64,000 nucleotides of DNA from Pontibacter fetidus (GTDB lineage Bacteria; Bacteroidota; Bacteroidia; Cytophagales; Hymenobacteraceae), in NCBI RefSeq assembly GCF_010119545.1, contig NZ_JAAEAA010000003.1, positions 62,001 through 126,000 on the forward strand, read 5' to 3'. The stretch's first letter is position 1, and each line of letters begins with the position of its first letter. A program made the position numbers and the translations under genes. This document shows, piece after piece, positions 50,693 through 59,772 of this stretch. The notes below the pieces were generated by a model, which searched no databases, was not told the origin of the DNA, and saw nothing but the letters and a program-made list of their open reading frames with translations.

Positions 50693-53600
50693 CTAAAATT
50701 TAGTGCTCTGAAAATACTCGTTTACCTTTTGCTTATAGTACGGCGACAAAGCAGGAGGTATAGTTTTAAGTAATTCAGTTTGCTTTTGTTTTGCTTTCAG
50801 GTACTTCTCAAACGATGGTGGAAGTTTACGTGCTATATCCTGTGCCGTTTTAGCTTCCCGTTTATTATCAAGCTCCCGTTCCTTCATCGACTTCTCAGCC
50901 TGTAATAAGCGGGTCAGGATCTCGCGTTGCCGCATAATCGTTTGTTCGGTCAAACGTTTATTAACGAGATCAGTTTCGCTTTGTTCCATCATCTTGCTAA
51001 TATTTCCGAGTTCGCCCTGTTTACCATTTTCGCCGGGTTTGGTGCCTTGTTTCTCCATTTCACGAAGGGCGTTTCGGAGAGCCTCCTGCTCAGCAGCTAA
51101 TTTAGCTAATTCTTCAGACAGTGCCTTACCTGTTTTGCCACCTTTTTTCAAATCTTCTATTTTTTTATTCAAAGCGTCCTGCATTTCGCCTAAACCACCC
51201 GGTTTTTTTTGATTTCCCTTCTGTTTTCCGGCCATTCCGCCCTGCATATTCTGCATGGCCTGCTGCATTTGCTTCAGGGCATCGTTCAGCATCAGCGCCA
51301 GGTTGTTCATACTTGTCATGGCAAGTTGTTGTTGCGCGGTGGCCTTACCTACATTTCGGTCACGAAGTTCGCGCATGCTGTTGTCCATACTCTGGTTCAT
51401 GGTGGCTACTTCGCGGGTCACGAAAGACTGTATCTGGAATACCTTTTTAGCTAGCGAGAAAAGGCTGTCTTCAATTACCTTGGCATTGTCGCGCAGGTTA
51501 AGCTGCTCCTGCGAGAGCGCTATAAAGCGTGGGTCGCTCTGGTTCACACTTCTGAAAGATTTCATAACCGCTTCCTGATCGAATGACAGTTTGATCAGGT
51601 TTTCCAGTATGTCGCGAAGATGATCCAGGTTTTGCTGCATGCCGGCCATACTCATGGAGTTCATCATCTGGTCCATTTGCTTGGCCATCTGCTTCATTTG
51701 CTGTCCGGCTTTCTGCTGACTTTCGCTGGCTTTTTTATTTTGCTGCTTCTGTAGCTGGTCCTGGCTTTTCTGCATTTCCTGATCTATCTGCTGCTCACCC
51801 TGCTCCTGCTGCTGTTCATCCATCGAGTTCGGGTTTTCCAGTTTATCGTTCAGGTCTTTCAGTTCGTCCATTTGCTTCTTCACTTCCTCGAACTGCTCCT
51901 GCAGTTCTTTCTGCTCCTGCTGCAACTGCTTGTTGTCCTCCTGCTTCTGATCCGTTTTTTGAGCTAGCTTCTCCTGTTCCTGGGCCATGTCTTCTAGCTT
52001 ATCTGTAATGTTGTCCAGCTTTTGCTCAAATTGTAGCTGCTTGAATAGCTCTAATGCTCGCTCCAGTTCGCGCTCCAGGTTCTTTTCGCGATTGTCTAGT
52101 TTGCTTAGCAGTTTTTGCAATTCAGGGTCGTTTGCTTGTTTCTCCTGTAGTAGCTTCTCCAGTTCTTCGTATAGTTTCTTGGTTTCCGGGTCAAGCAGGT
52201 CGTTCATTAGTTTTTGCAGTTCCTGCGCTTTTCCGGCCAGTTGCTTGTCCTGTTCGCTGAGCATATTCTGTTTTTGATTCAGCTCATCAAACATTTCTTT
52301 CATGGCGGCCAAGTCCTGCTCCAGTTGCTTTTTCTTCTCTACCAGGTCTTCCAGTTGTTTTTTATCTTGCCAGTTAAGGTCGCGCTTGGTCTTCATTTTT
52401 TCTTCAGACTTAGCTAATTCTTCCTGCAGTTTGTTGGCTCTCTCAAGCGATTTACTGATCTGACTACCTACAGATTGCGCATTATTGTTCAGTTCTTTTT
52501 CCAGGTCGCGTTTGGTTGGTACTTTTAACTCGAAGGTGCGGGTGCGGGCATTTTTTGGACCGTGTATGCCATCATTATCCCAAACCTGCACAAAGTACTC
52601 GAGCTTATCGCCAGGCTGCATGTTAAGTGCGGCTGTATTCCATTGGTAATAATATGCCTGGCTAACCTGGCGAGGCGTTAAAGGCAGAGCTATAGTTTTA
52701 TATCCAGCTTTCGGGTTAGCTGGCTTACTTACTTTGTAATGAATTGCTAGGCGAGACAAACCATAGTCATCAGAAACGTTACCACCTAATACCAGGAAAG
52801 TATAGAGGGCTGTATCCTTAAATTGCTCTAAAGAGATCTGTGGATGTTTATCTGTAATAGCAGAAATCTGGTATTTAATATCCTCTTTGTTAGCGCTATA
52901 GTTGTTTTTGAGCTGTATGCTATAGTTCTGGCTTTCGTTTATCTTCTTACTGGTAGTAAAGTTTTCGTCGTTTTTTGAGGCTTGCAGTTGCTGTGTCGGA
53001 TTATCGAAAGTTAGTTTTATACTTTCAGTTTCAGCGGCTTTAAAGTTCCACGTGATCCTACTCCCCTCCGGCACAGTAGCATTGCCCGTGTTTTCTATCT
53101 TTTCGGGTTTGCGGTTCAGGTATGCGGGGTAAGTAACCTGTAGTTCAAAGTCTTTTAGTATGGGTCTTGAGATCAAATCTAAAGTATAGGTATCCGACAT
53201 AAACCCAGAGCCTTCCAGTTCGAAATCGATTGGTTTAAGTGGTTGTTTGAACGTATAAGTATAGTTGTTGCCAGCAGCTTTCTGTAACAATTGCCGGCGA
53301 CCGTTATAGTTAATGTATACTTCTTTGGGTATAGCCTCCCCTTCTATAGCCACTTTCAGTTCAAAATCCTCACCTCTAAATGTCTGCAGCTCGCTGTTCT
53401 TAATCTCGAAAGTGAATGGCGCTATGGGTGCATAAAATTTCTTATAGTGGATGATGCGCTCTGTGCCCTGCACAAAAATAGATGGATATACCAATGCAAT
53501 TAATAGAGCAATAACAGCTGGCAAAGCCACATACTTAACTATAGGCTTATTCTCTTTATAGGTAACGGCATCTTTAAACCGGAAATGCAGCAACTGTCCT

Positions 53601-54004
53601 GTGCGTTGGTTTATACTTGCCGCGATAAGTTCGTTTGTTCTGTCTAGATTGTTTAATTGTATGGCATTCAGTAATTTATCTTTTATTTCGGGGTAATAAC
53701 TACCAACACGTAAGGCTGCCTGCTCATCGGACAAAATCTTGCTTAAATTGGTGAGAGCTGCAACAGGCATGGCGATCCAGCGCACGAAAGCGTAGATGAT
53801 AATGCCTATAAAAGAGAAGAGAAGTATAGCCCGGACTGCCTGCGGAAAGTAAAAGAGGTACTCGAGTAAACTATAGATGATATAAATGGAAAGTAACAGG
53901 CCGACAGCAAATAAGCTGCCCCGCAGCAACAGGTTCAGGTAGAATTTCTTCTTGAACGCCTGCAGCTGATGCATCAGTTGGGTAAGTGCATCCTGTTCTC
54001 TCAT
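50693..54004 (-). CDS. Large DUF4175 membrane protein with long coiled coil
   Basis: A 1103-residue protein. The N-terminus has three membrane segments (about 25-80, 155-172). A beta-rich extracytoplasmic region follows (about 180-490). From about 500 to 1030 there is a long, Gln/Glu/Lys-rich coiled coil (EELAKSEEKMKTKRDLNWQD, QEQKELQEQFEEVKKQMDEL). DUF4175 proteins are widespread in Bacteroidota and uncharacterised. It lies upstream of the HATPase and ybeY genes in one direction. Confidence 0.88.
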   Translation of the reverse strand: MREQDALTQLMHQLQAFKKKFYLNLLLRGSLFAVGLLLSIYIIYSLLEYLFYFPQAVRAILLFSFIGIIIYAFVRWIAMPVAALTNLSKILSDEQAALRVGSYYPEIKDKLLNAIQLNNLDRTNELIAASINQRTGQLLHFRFKDAVTYKENKPIVKYVALPAVIALLIALVYPSIFVQGTERIIHYKKFYAPIAPFTFEIKNSELQTFRGEDFELKVAIEGEAIPKEVYINYNGRRQLLQKAAGNNYTYTFKQPLKPIDFELEGSGFMSDTYTLDLISRPILKDFELQVTYPAYLNRKPEKIENTGNATVPEGSRITWNFKAAETESIKLTFDNPTQQLQASKNDENFTTSKKINESQNYSIQLKNNYSANKEDIKYQISAITDKHPQISLEQFKDTALYTFLVLGGNVSDDYGLSRLAIHYKVSKPANPKAGYKTIALPLTPRQVSQAYYYQWNTAALNMQPGDKLEYFVQVWDNDGIHGPKNARTRTFELKVPTKRDLEKELNNNAQSVGSQISKSLERANKLQEELAKSEEKMKTKRDLNWQDKKQLEDLVEKKKQLEQDLAAMKEMFDELNQKQNMLSEQDKQLAGKAQELQKLMNDLLDPETKKLYEELEKLLQEKQANDPELQKLLSKLDNREKNLERELERALELFKQLQFEQKLDNITDKLEDMAQEQEKLAQKTDQKQEDNKQLQQEQKELQEQFEEVKKQMDELKDLNDKLENPNSMDEQQQEQGEQQIDQEMQKSQDQLQKQQNKKASESQQKAGQQMKQMAKQMDQMMNSMSMAGMQQNLDHLRDILENLIKLSFDQEAVMKSFRSVNQSDPRFIALSQEQLNLRDNAKVIEDSLFSLAKKVFQIQSFVTREVATMNQSMDNSMRELRDRNVGKATAQQQLAMTSMNNLALMLNDALKQMQQAMQNMQGGMAGKQKGNQKKPGGLGEMQDALNKKIEDLKKGGKTGKALSEELAKLAAEQEALRNALREMEKQGTKPGENGKQGELGNISKMMEQSETDLVNKRLTEQTIMRQREILTRLLQAEKSMKERELDNKREAKTAQDIARKLPPSFEKYLKAKQKQTELLKTIPPALSPYYKQKVNEYFQSTKF

Positions 54005-54061
54005 AGGTAGTTGTTACTATAACGCTAACGAATTTGAGCGGTTACAGCTATAGATAAAGCA

Positions 54062-54114
54062 AGAGCACCTAATTATCTGTATATGAAACTATAAGATTGA
54101 TAATCAGGTGCTCT
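54062..54114. terminator. Long hairpin downstream of xth
   Basis: AGAGCACCTAATTATC (54062-54077) and GATAATCAGGTGCTCT (54099-54114) form a 16-base stem with one mismatch. It lies past the stop of xth (54152), but no T-run follows, so its role is uncertain. Confidence 0.45.
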
Positions 54115-54151
54115 ACATATAACTATAAAGTCAGGTACTTTGGTATGTGCC

Positions 54152-54913
54152 TCAGTCTATTTCCAGTAATACCGGGCAGTGATCAGAATGTTTGGCTTCG
54201 GTAAGTATAGCCGACCGTTTTAGCCTGTCACTCAGGTTAGTAGTTGCCATGTTGTAATCAATACGCCAGCCCAGGTTCTTGGTGCGTGCGCCGGCGCGAT
54301 AACTCCACCAGGTATAGTTGTGCGGCTCTTTGTTAAAATGCCTGAACGTATCTGTAAAACCGCTATCAATAAATTTGCTGAGCCAGTTACGCTCTTCCGG
54401 TAAAAAGCCCGAGCTCTTGGCATTCGATTTCGGGTTATGGATATCGATGGGTTGATGGCAGATATTATAATCGCCGCTAACTATAAGGCCGGGCAGCGTT
54501 TGCTTCAGGTCGCCCATGTACCCATAAAAGTCATCCATCCACTGAAACTTAAAACCCTGACGCTCCTCCCCGCTCGAGCCGGAAGGCATGTATACGCTCA
54601 TCACCGAATAATCGTCGTAGTCTGCACGAATTACACGGCCTTCATTATCATAGCAATCCATACCGCAGCCAATCTCTACATGGTTTGGTTTAGATTTTGA
54701 AAGTATAGCCACACCACTATAGCCTTTCTTAACAGCCGGGTGCAGGTACACGTTGTAACCAAGGTCTTCAAAAACAGCACGGTCAAATTTGTCTTCGCAA
54801 GCTTTTATCTCCTGCAGGCACAGCACATCAGGGTTCGCCGCTTTTACCCAATCCTGAAAACCCTTGCTAATGGCGGCGCGAATGCCGTTAACGTTGTAAG
54901 TAATAATCTTCAT
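54152..54913 (-). CDS. xth: Exodeoxyribonuclease III
   Basis: A 253-residue DNA repair enzyme of the AP-endonuclease family. Conserved motifs: MKIITYNVNGIRAAISKGF, CLQEIKACEDKF (catalytic Glu), MSVYMPSGSSG, GDYNICHQPIDIHNP, WRIDYNMAT and KHSDHCPVLLEID. It cleaves abasic sites and removes 3' blocks. Normal length. A single gene between DUF4175 and the hypothetical gene at 55008. Confidence 0.95.
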   Translation of the reverse strand: MKIITYNVNGIRAAISKGFQDWVKAANPDVLCLQEIKACEDKFDRAVFEDLGYNVYLHPAVKKGYSGVAILSKSKPNHVEIGCGMDCYDNEGRVIRADYDDYSVMSVYMPSGSSGEERQGFKFQWMDDFYGYMGDLKQTLPGLIVSGDYNICHQPIDIHNPKSNAKSSGFLPEERNWLSKFIDSGFTDTFRHFNKEPHNYTWWSYRAGARTKNLGWRIDYNMATTNLSDRLKRSAILTEAKHSDHCPVLLEID

Positions 54914-55007
54914 TTAAATCTTTGACTAGATGACAATGGACTTAATGACAAAAGACCCTTAACTATAGTTCTTTGTCTTTCATCAGGAAAATCCTTTGTC
55001 GAAAATT

Positions 55008-55358
55008 TTAAAGTTGATCTGCTTGGGTAAAATATTCCAGAATATGCCATTTCAGCATTTTTTCCTGCTCTTTAAGGTTGGCAAACGGAATTGGTTTTAC
55101 AGCGCGGTAATGAGGCCAGCCATCTTCGTCAATCTTTTCCAGTTCGTAATACCCCGACAAGCTGAAAACCTTACAAGTGGCGATGTGCATCAGGTCCTGC
55201 TTTTCTTCTTTGGTAAAATCAGTAATGCCTTTGCCGAGCTCCTGTATACCGATTAGGAAAAGGATGGTGTTTAGGTCAGGCTTTTTCCCGAATTGCTTCA
55301 TCATAAAAGCCCGAAGCTGCGTCCATCTATGTTCTAAGTTATCTGATTCTTCTATCAT
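55008..55358 (-). CDS. Conserved hypothetical cytoplasmic protein
   Basis: A 116-residue helical protein, with LEHRWTQLRAFMMKQFGKKP at the start and LMHIATCKVFSLSGYYELEK further on. I recognise no family. Size, charge and position in a minus-strand group suggest a real gene. It lies between the AhpD-like gene and xth. Confidence 0.7.
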   Translation of the reverse strand: MIEESDNLEHRWTQLRAFMMKQFGKKPDLNTILFLIGIQELGKGITDFTKEEKQDLMHIATCKVFSLSGYYELEKIDEDGWPHYRAVKPIPFANLKEQEKMLKWHILEYFTQADQL

Positions 55359-55440
55359 AAGTTAAATTGCTGCATGGCTAAATTGTTAAATGGTTTTATA
55401 CTTTGGAGTTCAACAATTTAACCGTGCAACCATTACACAA

Positions 55441-55788
55441 TTAAGCTTTTTGCGCTTTCAGTTCTTCCCAGTATTCTACAGCCCTTCTAAAGTGCGGGAT
55501 CACGATGGAGCCGCCTACCAGGTTAGCGATGGAGAAAACCTCGAATACTTCTTCATCGGTAACGCCTTCTTCAAAGCTTTTGCCTAAGTGGTATTTAATG
55601 CAGTCGTCGCAGCGCAGCACCATAGAGGCAACCAGGCCCAGCATTTCTTTGGTTTTTACATCAAGTGCTCCTTCTGCGTATGTGTTGGTATCTAAGTTAA
55701 AGAAACGCTTGATCACTTTATTGTCGTATGACATGATGCGCTCGTTCATGCGCGAGCGATATTCGTTGAATTCTTCTATTTGACTCAT
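55441..55788 (-). CDS. Carboxymuconolactone decarboxylase (AhpD-like) family
   Basis: A 115-residue helical protein. The redox motif CxxC...H is MVLRCDDCIKYHLGKSFEEG. Relatives (AhpD) reduce peroxiredoxin partners, so an antioxidant role is likely, though no peroxiredoxin gene is near. Length fits the family. Confidence 0.88.
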   Translation of the reverse strand: MSQIEEFNEYRSRMNERIMSYDNKVIKRFFNLDTNTYAEGALDVKTKEMLGLVASMVLRCDDCIKYHLGKSFEEGVTDEEVFEVFSIANLVGGSIVIPHFRRAVEYWEELKAQKA

Positions 55789-55877
55789 TGTTGAAATTTA
55801 ATTAGCTGAAAAAGCTTAAGTATAAGTATAAAATTACGGCAAAAAAATAACAATACCTTAACCACTAAGCCCCTACT

Positions 55878-56564
55878 ATGTTTCAGGACCTGCTTGCGCT
55901 ATTTTTCCCGGAAAGTTGCTTTGCCTGTAATAAAGTGTTGGTCAGGGGCGAGCAATTTATCTGTACCGATTGCAACATAAAGCTCCCCTACACAGACTTT
56001 CATGAGCATGGGGCAACAGAGCTAAACCCGTTGCAACGCAGATTTTGGGGCAAGGTGCCGGTAAGGTTTGCGTTCTCTTATTTATACTTCCGCTCGAAGG
56101 GGCGTGTGCAACGGTTGCTGCACCAACTAAAGTATAAAGGAGCAAAAGACCTTGGCGAGCATTTAGGGCAACGGTATGGAAGCATATTACAGGAATATCA
56201 GTATCACGACCAGTTTGATCTTATAGTTCCGGTGCCCCTGCACAAACTAAAACTTCGGAAGCGCGGCTATAACCAGTCGGAGCATTTTGCGGTGGGTTTA
56301 GCTTCCGCTATGAGCGTACCTACAAAAGCAGATGTATTGAAAAGAACTATAAACACCACTACCCAAACACAAAAAAACAGATTGAGTCGCTGGCAAAACG
56401 TGGAGCAGGTTTTTGAAGTTACCAAACCCGAACAGGTAAAAGGCAAACGTATACTTATAGTTGATGATGTGCTGACAACCGGAGCTACCCTGGAAGCCTG
56501 TGCTGTTACGTTATTAGCCGCCGGAGCCTCCGAAGTAAGTATCGCAACTATAGCTGCCGCTTAA
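55878..56564 (+). CDS. ComF-family phosphoribosyltransferase-like protein
   Basis: A 228-residue protein with a zinc-binding start (CFACNKVLVRGEQFICTDCN) and a PRTase domain with RGYNQSEHFAVGLA and the phosphoribosyl motif ILIVDDVLTTGATLEAC. ComF is needed for DNA uptake in competence in several bacteria. It ends with TAA, which overlaps the first base of an exact AACTATAGTT (56564-56573). Confidence 0.92.
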   Translation: MFQDLLALFFPESCFACNKVLVRGEQFICTDCNIKLPYTDFHEHGATELNPLQRRFWGKVPVRFAFSYLYFRSKGRVQRLLHQLKYKGAKDLGEHLGQRYGSILQEYQYHDQFDLIVPVPLHKLKLRKRGYNQSEHFAVGLASAMSVPTKADVLKRTINTTTQTQKNRLSRWQNVEQVFEVTKPEQVKGKRILIVDDVLTTGATLEACAVTLLAAGASEVSIATIAAA

Positions 56565-56585
56565 ACTATAGTTTTTGTCCGATGC

Positions 56586-56718
56586 CCTCGCTTGCGTCCC
56601 GCGAGTGTAAGCTATTTTGCGGACTCCGGCCGCTTTGTGCTATAGTTTACTTATTATACTTGCCAAGGAACGTGGTGGGACGCCACTGGTAACTCACACT
56701 CACGGGACGCGAGCGAGG
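56586..56718. repeat. 133-base inverted-repeat element
   Basis: CCTCGCTTGCGTCCCGCGAG (start 56586; arm to 56608) is matched by an inverted arm at 56696-56718 (ACACTCACGGGACGCGAGCG). The 23-base arms differ at two positions. The middle has a second set of GCGTCCC-like motifs. It is a MITE- or REP-like element in the convergent gap between comF and the gene at 56764. Confidence 0.75.
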
Positions 56719-56763
56719 ACACTTTAGTCTTATGTCATCAAGTCCTTTGTCTGGTTGTCCAAA

Positions 56764-57243
56764 TTATCCTTCCGTTTGTTTACGGTGCACGTCAGATAAA
56801 CTAGGCTCGGCGTATTCTATCTTCTCTTCCCCTTCCAGTTTGTCCAGTTCGGTTTTTACCTGCTTATAGTCTACATCATCCGGAATATCCATTACAAAAA
56901 AGTCATCGTTCACTACTTCCGACACGCAACGCATCTTACTAAAAATATCACGTATATCGTCCATAGCTATAGTTTCATCGCTCATCACAACTTGTATAGT
57001 TGAGTGTCCACTGTAGCTAACTGTTTTCTGGTAAACCAGCTGTTTTGTTTCCGGGTCTATATCAGCAAACACAATATCGTTAGAAGCTATCAACGAAGTA
57101 TAGAACGGAATACTATCGATCTGGTAAAGGCGGTTTTCCTTATCCAGCACAAAAGCCCAGAGTGGTTCTTCTATTTCCTGTTCCAGCAGGTCGCTAAAAC
57201 TTTTAAAGATAATCTGTACGTGTTCAGTAGTTTCTTCTTTCAT
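56764..57243 (-). CDS. Hypothetical protein, DUF4265-like
   Basis: A 159-residue cytoplasmic protein. The pattern EEPLWAFVLDKENRLYQIDS then IPFYTSLIASNDIVFADIDP, and SGHSTIQVVM, resembles DUF4265. The function is unknown. It is followed on the same strand by the 133-base repeat element. The match to DUF4265 is from memory of the pattern and should be tested. Confidence 0.6.
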   Translation of the reverse strand: MKEETTEHVQIIFKSFSDLLEQEIEEPLWAFVLDKENRLYQIDSIPFYTSLIASNDIVFADIDPETKQLVYQKTVSYSGHSTIQVVMSDETIAMDDIRDIFSKMRCVSEVVNDDFFVMDIPDDVDYKQVKTELDKLEGEEKIEYAEPSLSDVHRKQTEG

Positions 57244-57261
57244 GGGATATGTATAAAGAAT

Positions 57262-57287
57262 AAAGCCCGGATGTTGGTCCGGGCTTT
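57262..57287 (-). terminator. Terminator of the gldJ gene
   Basis: AAAGCCCGG (57262-57270) pairs with CCGGGCTTT (57279-57287), 29 bases past the stop of the gene ending at 57316. An exact AACTATAGTT (57290-57299) lies between. Confidence 0.75.
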
Positions 57288-57315
57288 AAAACTATAGTTT
57301 GGTTTGAATTACTTC

Positions 57316-58560
57316 TTAGTGGTTTGAACCAGCATTGATCATAGCGCAACGGAAACCGATAGTTGCAGTTGATGAATCCTGCGTCATGAAACGACGTGTG
57401 CCCGGAGATAACCAGTAAGCAACGTCTTTCCAGGAACCGCCTTTGTAAACGCGAACCTCATCGTTGATCAGGGAGTGGAAGTCTCTTGCATCTGAGTTAG
57501 CATAGTTCTCTTTCTCATCCAGGAAACCATCTCTACGGAATGGGTTCAGGTCTTCAACGTCTTCAAAAGAAAGCGGACGGTAAACGTCTTGCACCCATTC
57601 GTTTACGTTACCAGCCATGTTATACAGACCGAAGTCGTTTGGTGGGTAAGCATAGATATAATCTGTGATCATCGCACCGTCGTTCAGGGCACCGGCAATA
57701 CCGGCATAGTCACCACGGCCACGCTTAAAGTTAGCCATAAACTTACCCATTTGTCTGCCATACGGGTTACGTACCTGGTGGCCATCCCAAGGGTAAAGTC
57801 TGCGGTTGTTCTGGTTTTCGTCTTCAGAATATTGTGTACCGATCATCGCCTGTGCAGCATATTCCCACTCCGCCTCTGTTGGGAGACGATAGTTCGGAAG
57901 CACGTAGCCCGACTCGATAGATGGTTTTGCGCCTTCAGCAGGTGCAGCTTCTTCGCCACCTTTCTTTCGGCCAAAAAGGCCTCTTCTGCCACCACCGCCT
58001 TCAGCTTCTTTAGCCAGGTTTTCATTAACCTTGGCTGTACGCCAGATGGCATAGTTGTTAGCCTGTAACCAGCTTACACCTACTACCGGGAAAAAGCGGA
58101 AACCAGGGTAACGCAGGTAATATGTTACATAAGGGTCGTTGAAAGAAAGCTGACGCGACCAAACAGTTGTATCTGGTAAGGCAGCCTGGTATACTTCCGG
58201 CACCGAATCCTGCTTAATGTAGTGCAGGTACTCCAGCCAGTGAATATTAGCTACTTCAGTTTCATCCATATAGAAAGATGCTACCGTTACTGTACGCTCG
58301 ATATTGTCGCGCGTCATAGCAACGTCTTCTTCCATAGAACCTAGCACAGTACGGCCACCTTCAATAAAAATCAATCCCGGACCACCCTGAATATCAGCGT
58401 AATCCTCTACAGCGAAAGCTTTTTCATCTTCGCCATATTCTATACCTGTGGCGGAGCTGTAGTCTCCCGGGTTTGTGCTGGTAGGCTGTCCTCCTCTATT
58501 GCAGGCAGTGAGAAGCAAGCCTCCCATAACTACAGCCGATAAATACTTAGCAAATTTCAT
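57316..58560 (-). CDS. gldJ: GldJ-like gliding/T9SS lipoprotein (SUMF1 domain)
   Basis: A 414-residue lipoprotein (signal MKFAKYLSAVVMGGLLLTAC). One formylglycine-generating-enzyme-like (SUMF1) domain spans about residues 62-405: GLIFIEGGRTVLGSMEEDVA, FYMDETEVANIHWLEYLHYI, LPTEAEWEYAA, NMAGNVNEWVQDVYR and GGSWKDVAYWL...IGFRCA. GldJ is part of the gliding and type IX secretion machinery of Bacteroidota. A low-complexity insert (KEAEGGGGRRGLFGRKKGGE, near residue 190) is unusual. The PorP/SprF gene follows upstream. GldK/PorK would be the alternative. Confidence 0.75.
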   Translation of the reverse strand: MKFAKYLSAVVMGGLLLTACNRGGQPTSTNPGDYSSATGIEYGEDEKAFAVEDYADIQGGPGLIFIEGGRTVLGSMEEDVAMTRDNIERTVTVASFYMDETEVANIHWLEYLHYIKQDSVPEVYQAALPDTTVWSRQLSFNDPYVTYYLRYPGFRFFPVVGVSWLQANNYAIWRTAKVNENLAKEAEGGGGRRGLFGRKKGGEEAAPAEGAKPSIESGYVLPNYRLPTEAEWEYAAQAMIGTQYSEDENQNNRRLYPWDGHQVRNPYGRQMGKFMANFKRGRGDYAGIAGALNDGAMITDYIYAYPPNDFGLYNMAGNVNEWVQDVYRPLSFEDVEDLNPFRRDGFLDEKENYANSDARDFHSLINDEVRVYKGGSWKDVAYWLSPGTRRFMTQDSSTATIGFRCAMINAGSNH

Positions 58561-58623
58561 AAAATAGCACCCAATTTAGATAAGGTTCTTGTAACGTAAT
58601 TTAATGTGCAATTATAATTAAAA

Positions 58624-59637
58624 TTAGAATGCCGGACAAACAATGCCTTGGCTTATTTTTGACCGCGAGCGGCTTCGGAACACTTTATTTGTATCAAGTC
58701 GTTCAAAAATGATAGAAATTTCGGTGGCCCCTCCGCTTTGCCGGTAAAAATCGCTTATTCCAACGTCGTGGCTAAAGCCCACTTTTACCTGGTTTAGCTG
58801 CAGCCCTGCTATTACGGCAAGTGCTTTTTCATTGTTTGTGCCGCCAGTTAACGGTACTCCTTTATATAATAATCCTAACGAAACAGGAGAATAATTAGTG
58901 TATAAGCCCGCATCCAGCCGATTAAAATTTTTCTGATGTGTAAACGTAGCCGTCGGGGAAATGCTGAACGCTGCTGCCCTGTCGTTGGTTCGGTAGCTGC
59001 TAACGTAAAATTTGTAGCCCGTGTTTGCCGTAAAGCGTATTGGTAACGAAGTTTTTTCTCCGAAGCCGTAAGCAGGCTTGTTTAAATGCGCTGCCGAAAG
59101 GCCCAGCCATAGTTGGTTGGTATATAGTAAAGCACCGGTAGTAAAGCTAACATAATTTGTTGGCTCAAAGGAGTTTGCTTCTGCTGAAGTAACAGCTACC
59201 TGCCCGTTGTCGCTGAGCTGATCGCCGAAAACAAGGTTGTTATAGTTTATACTTAGGCGGGCCACAGTAGTTTGCAAGCCTGCTGACAAAGCCAAATTAT
59301 TGGTTAAAGGTGTGTGGTAAGCATAGCCTGCTGAGGCAGCCAGTTTTTGTAATCCGCCAATGCCGGCCTTGTCCTGCTGCAGCACCAAACTAATTGCACT
59401 TTTTGTATTCGGGAGCAATAAATCGGCTGCTAACTGGTTGGTAACAAAGGCTCCGTTTAGTGCAGGCCATTGGGTGCGATGGTTTATGCTCACGCTCCAG
59501 TCGTGGTTTAAACCGGCAAAAGCAGGGTTTAGGTATAGGCGGTTAGCGTATTGCTGCGAGAAATGCACATCCTGTGCAGATGCCACAAAGCACCACAGGC
59601 AGGCTACTATACAAACGAACCGCTTTTTTAAAAACAT
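58624..59637 (-). CDS. PorP/SprF-family type IX secretion membrane protein
   Basis: A 337-residue outer-membrane protein with a signal peptide (FVCIVACLWCFVASA) followed by the PorP/SprF start: QDVHFSQQYANRLYLNPAFAG then WSVSINHRTQWPALNGAFVT. The barrel strands continue to the end. PorP/SprF proteins work with type IX secretion, often anchoring secreted partners. It lies just upstream of the gldJ-like gene in the same direction. Confidence 0.88.
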   Translation of the reverse strand: MFLKKRFVCIVACLWCFVASAQDVHFSQQYANRLYLNPAFAGLNHDWSVSINHRTQWPALNGAFVTNQLAADLLLPNTKSAISLVLQQDKAGIGGLQKLAASAGYAYHTPLTNNLALSAGLQTTVARLSINYNNLVFGDQLSDNGQVAVTSAEANSFEPTNYVSFTTGALLYTNQLWLGLSAAHLNKPAYGFGEKTSLPIRFTANTGYKFYVSSYRTNDRAAAFSISPTATFTHQKNFNRLDAGLYTNYSPVSLGLLYKGVPLTGGTNNEKALAVIAGLQLNQVKVGFSHDVGISDFYRQSGGATEISIIFERLDTNKVFRSRSRSKISQGIVCPAF

Positions 59638-59772
59638 ACTTTATAGTTGATCAGAACAGGCAAAAACCGAAAAATTATGCGTTGCTATACTTTGCCTTTA
59701 AACTTTTGCATAGTTTTGGCTATACCTTTACAGTATACACATTATTAATAAGATACCCTTACCTATCCCGAT

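Noticed and set aside
54062..54114. Considered as a certain terminator of xth.
   Set aside because: The stem is good but no T-run follows on either strand, so only low confidence is given.
56586..56718. Considered as a transposon with coding capacity.
   Set aside because: The element is 133 bases and has no open frame, so it is listed as a repeat only.
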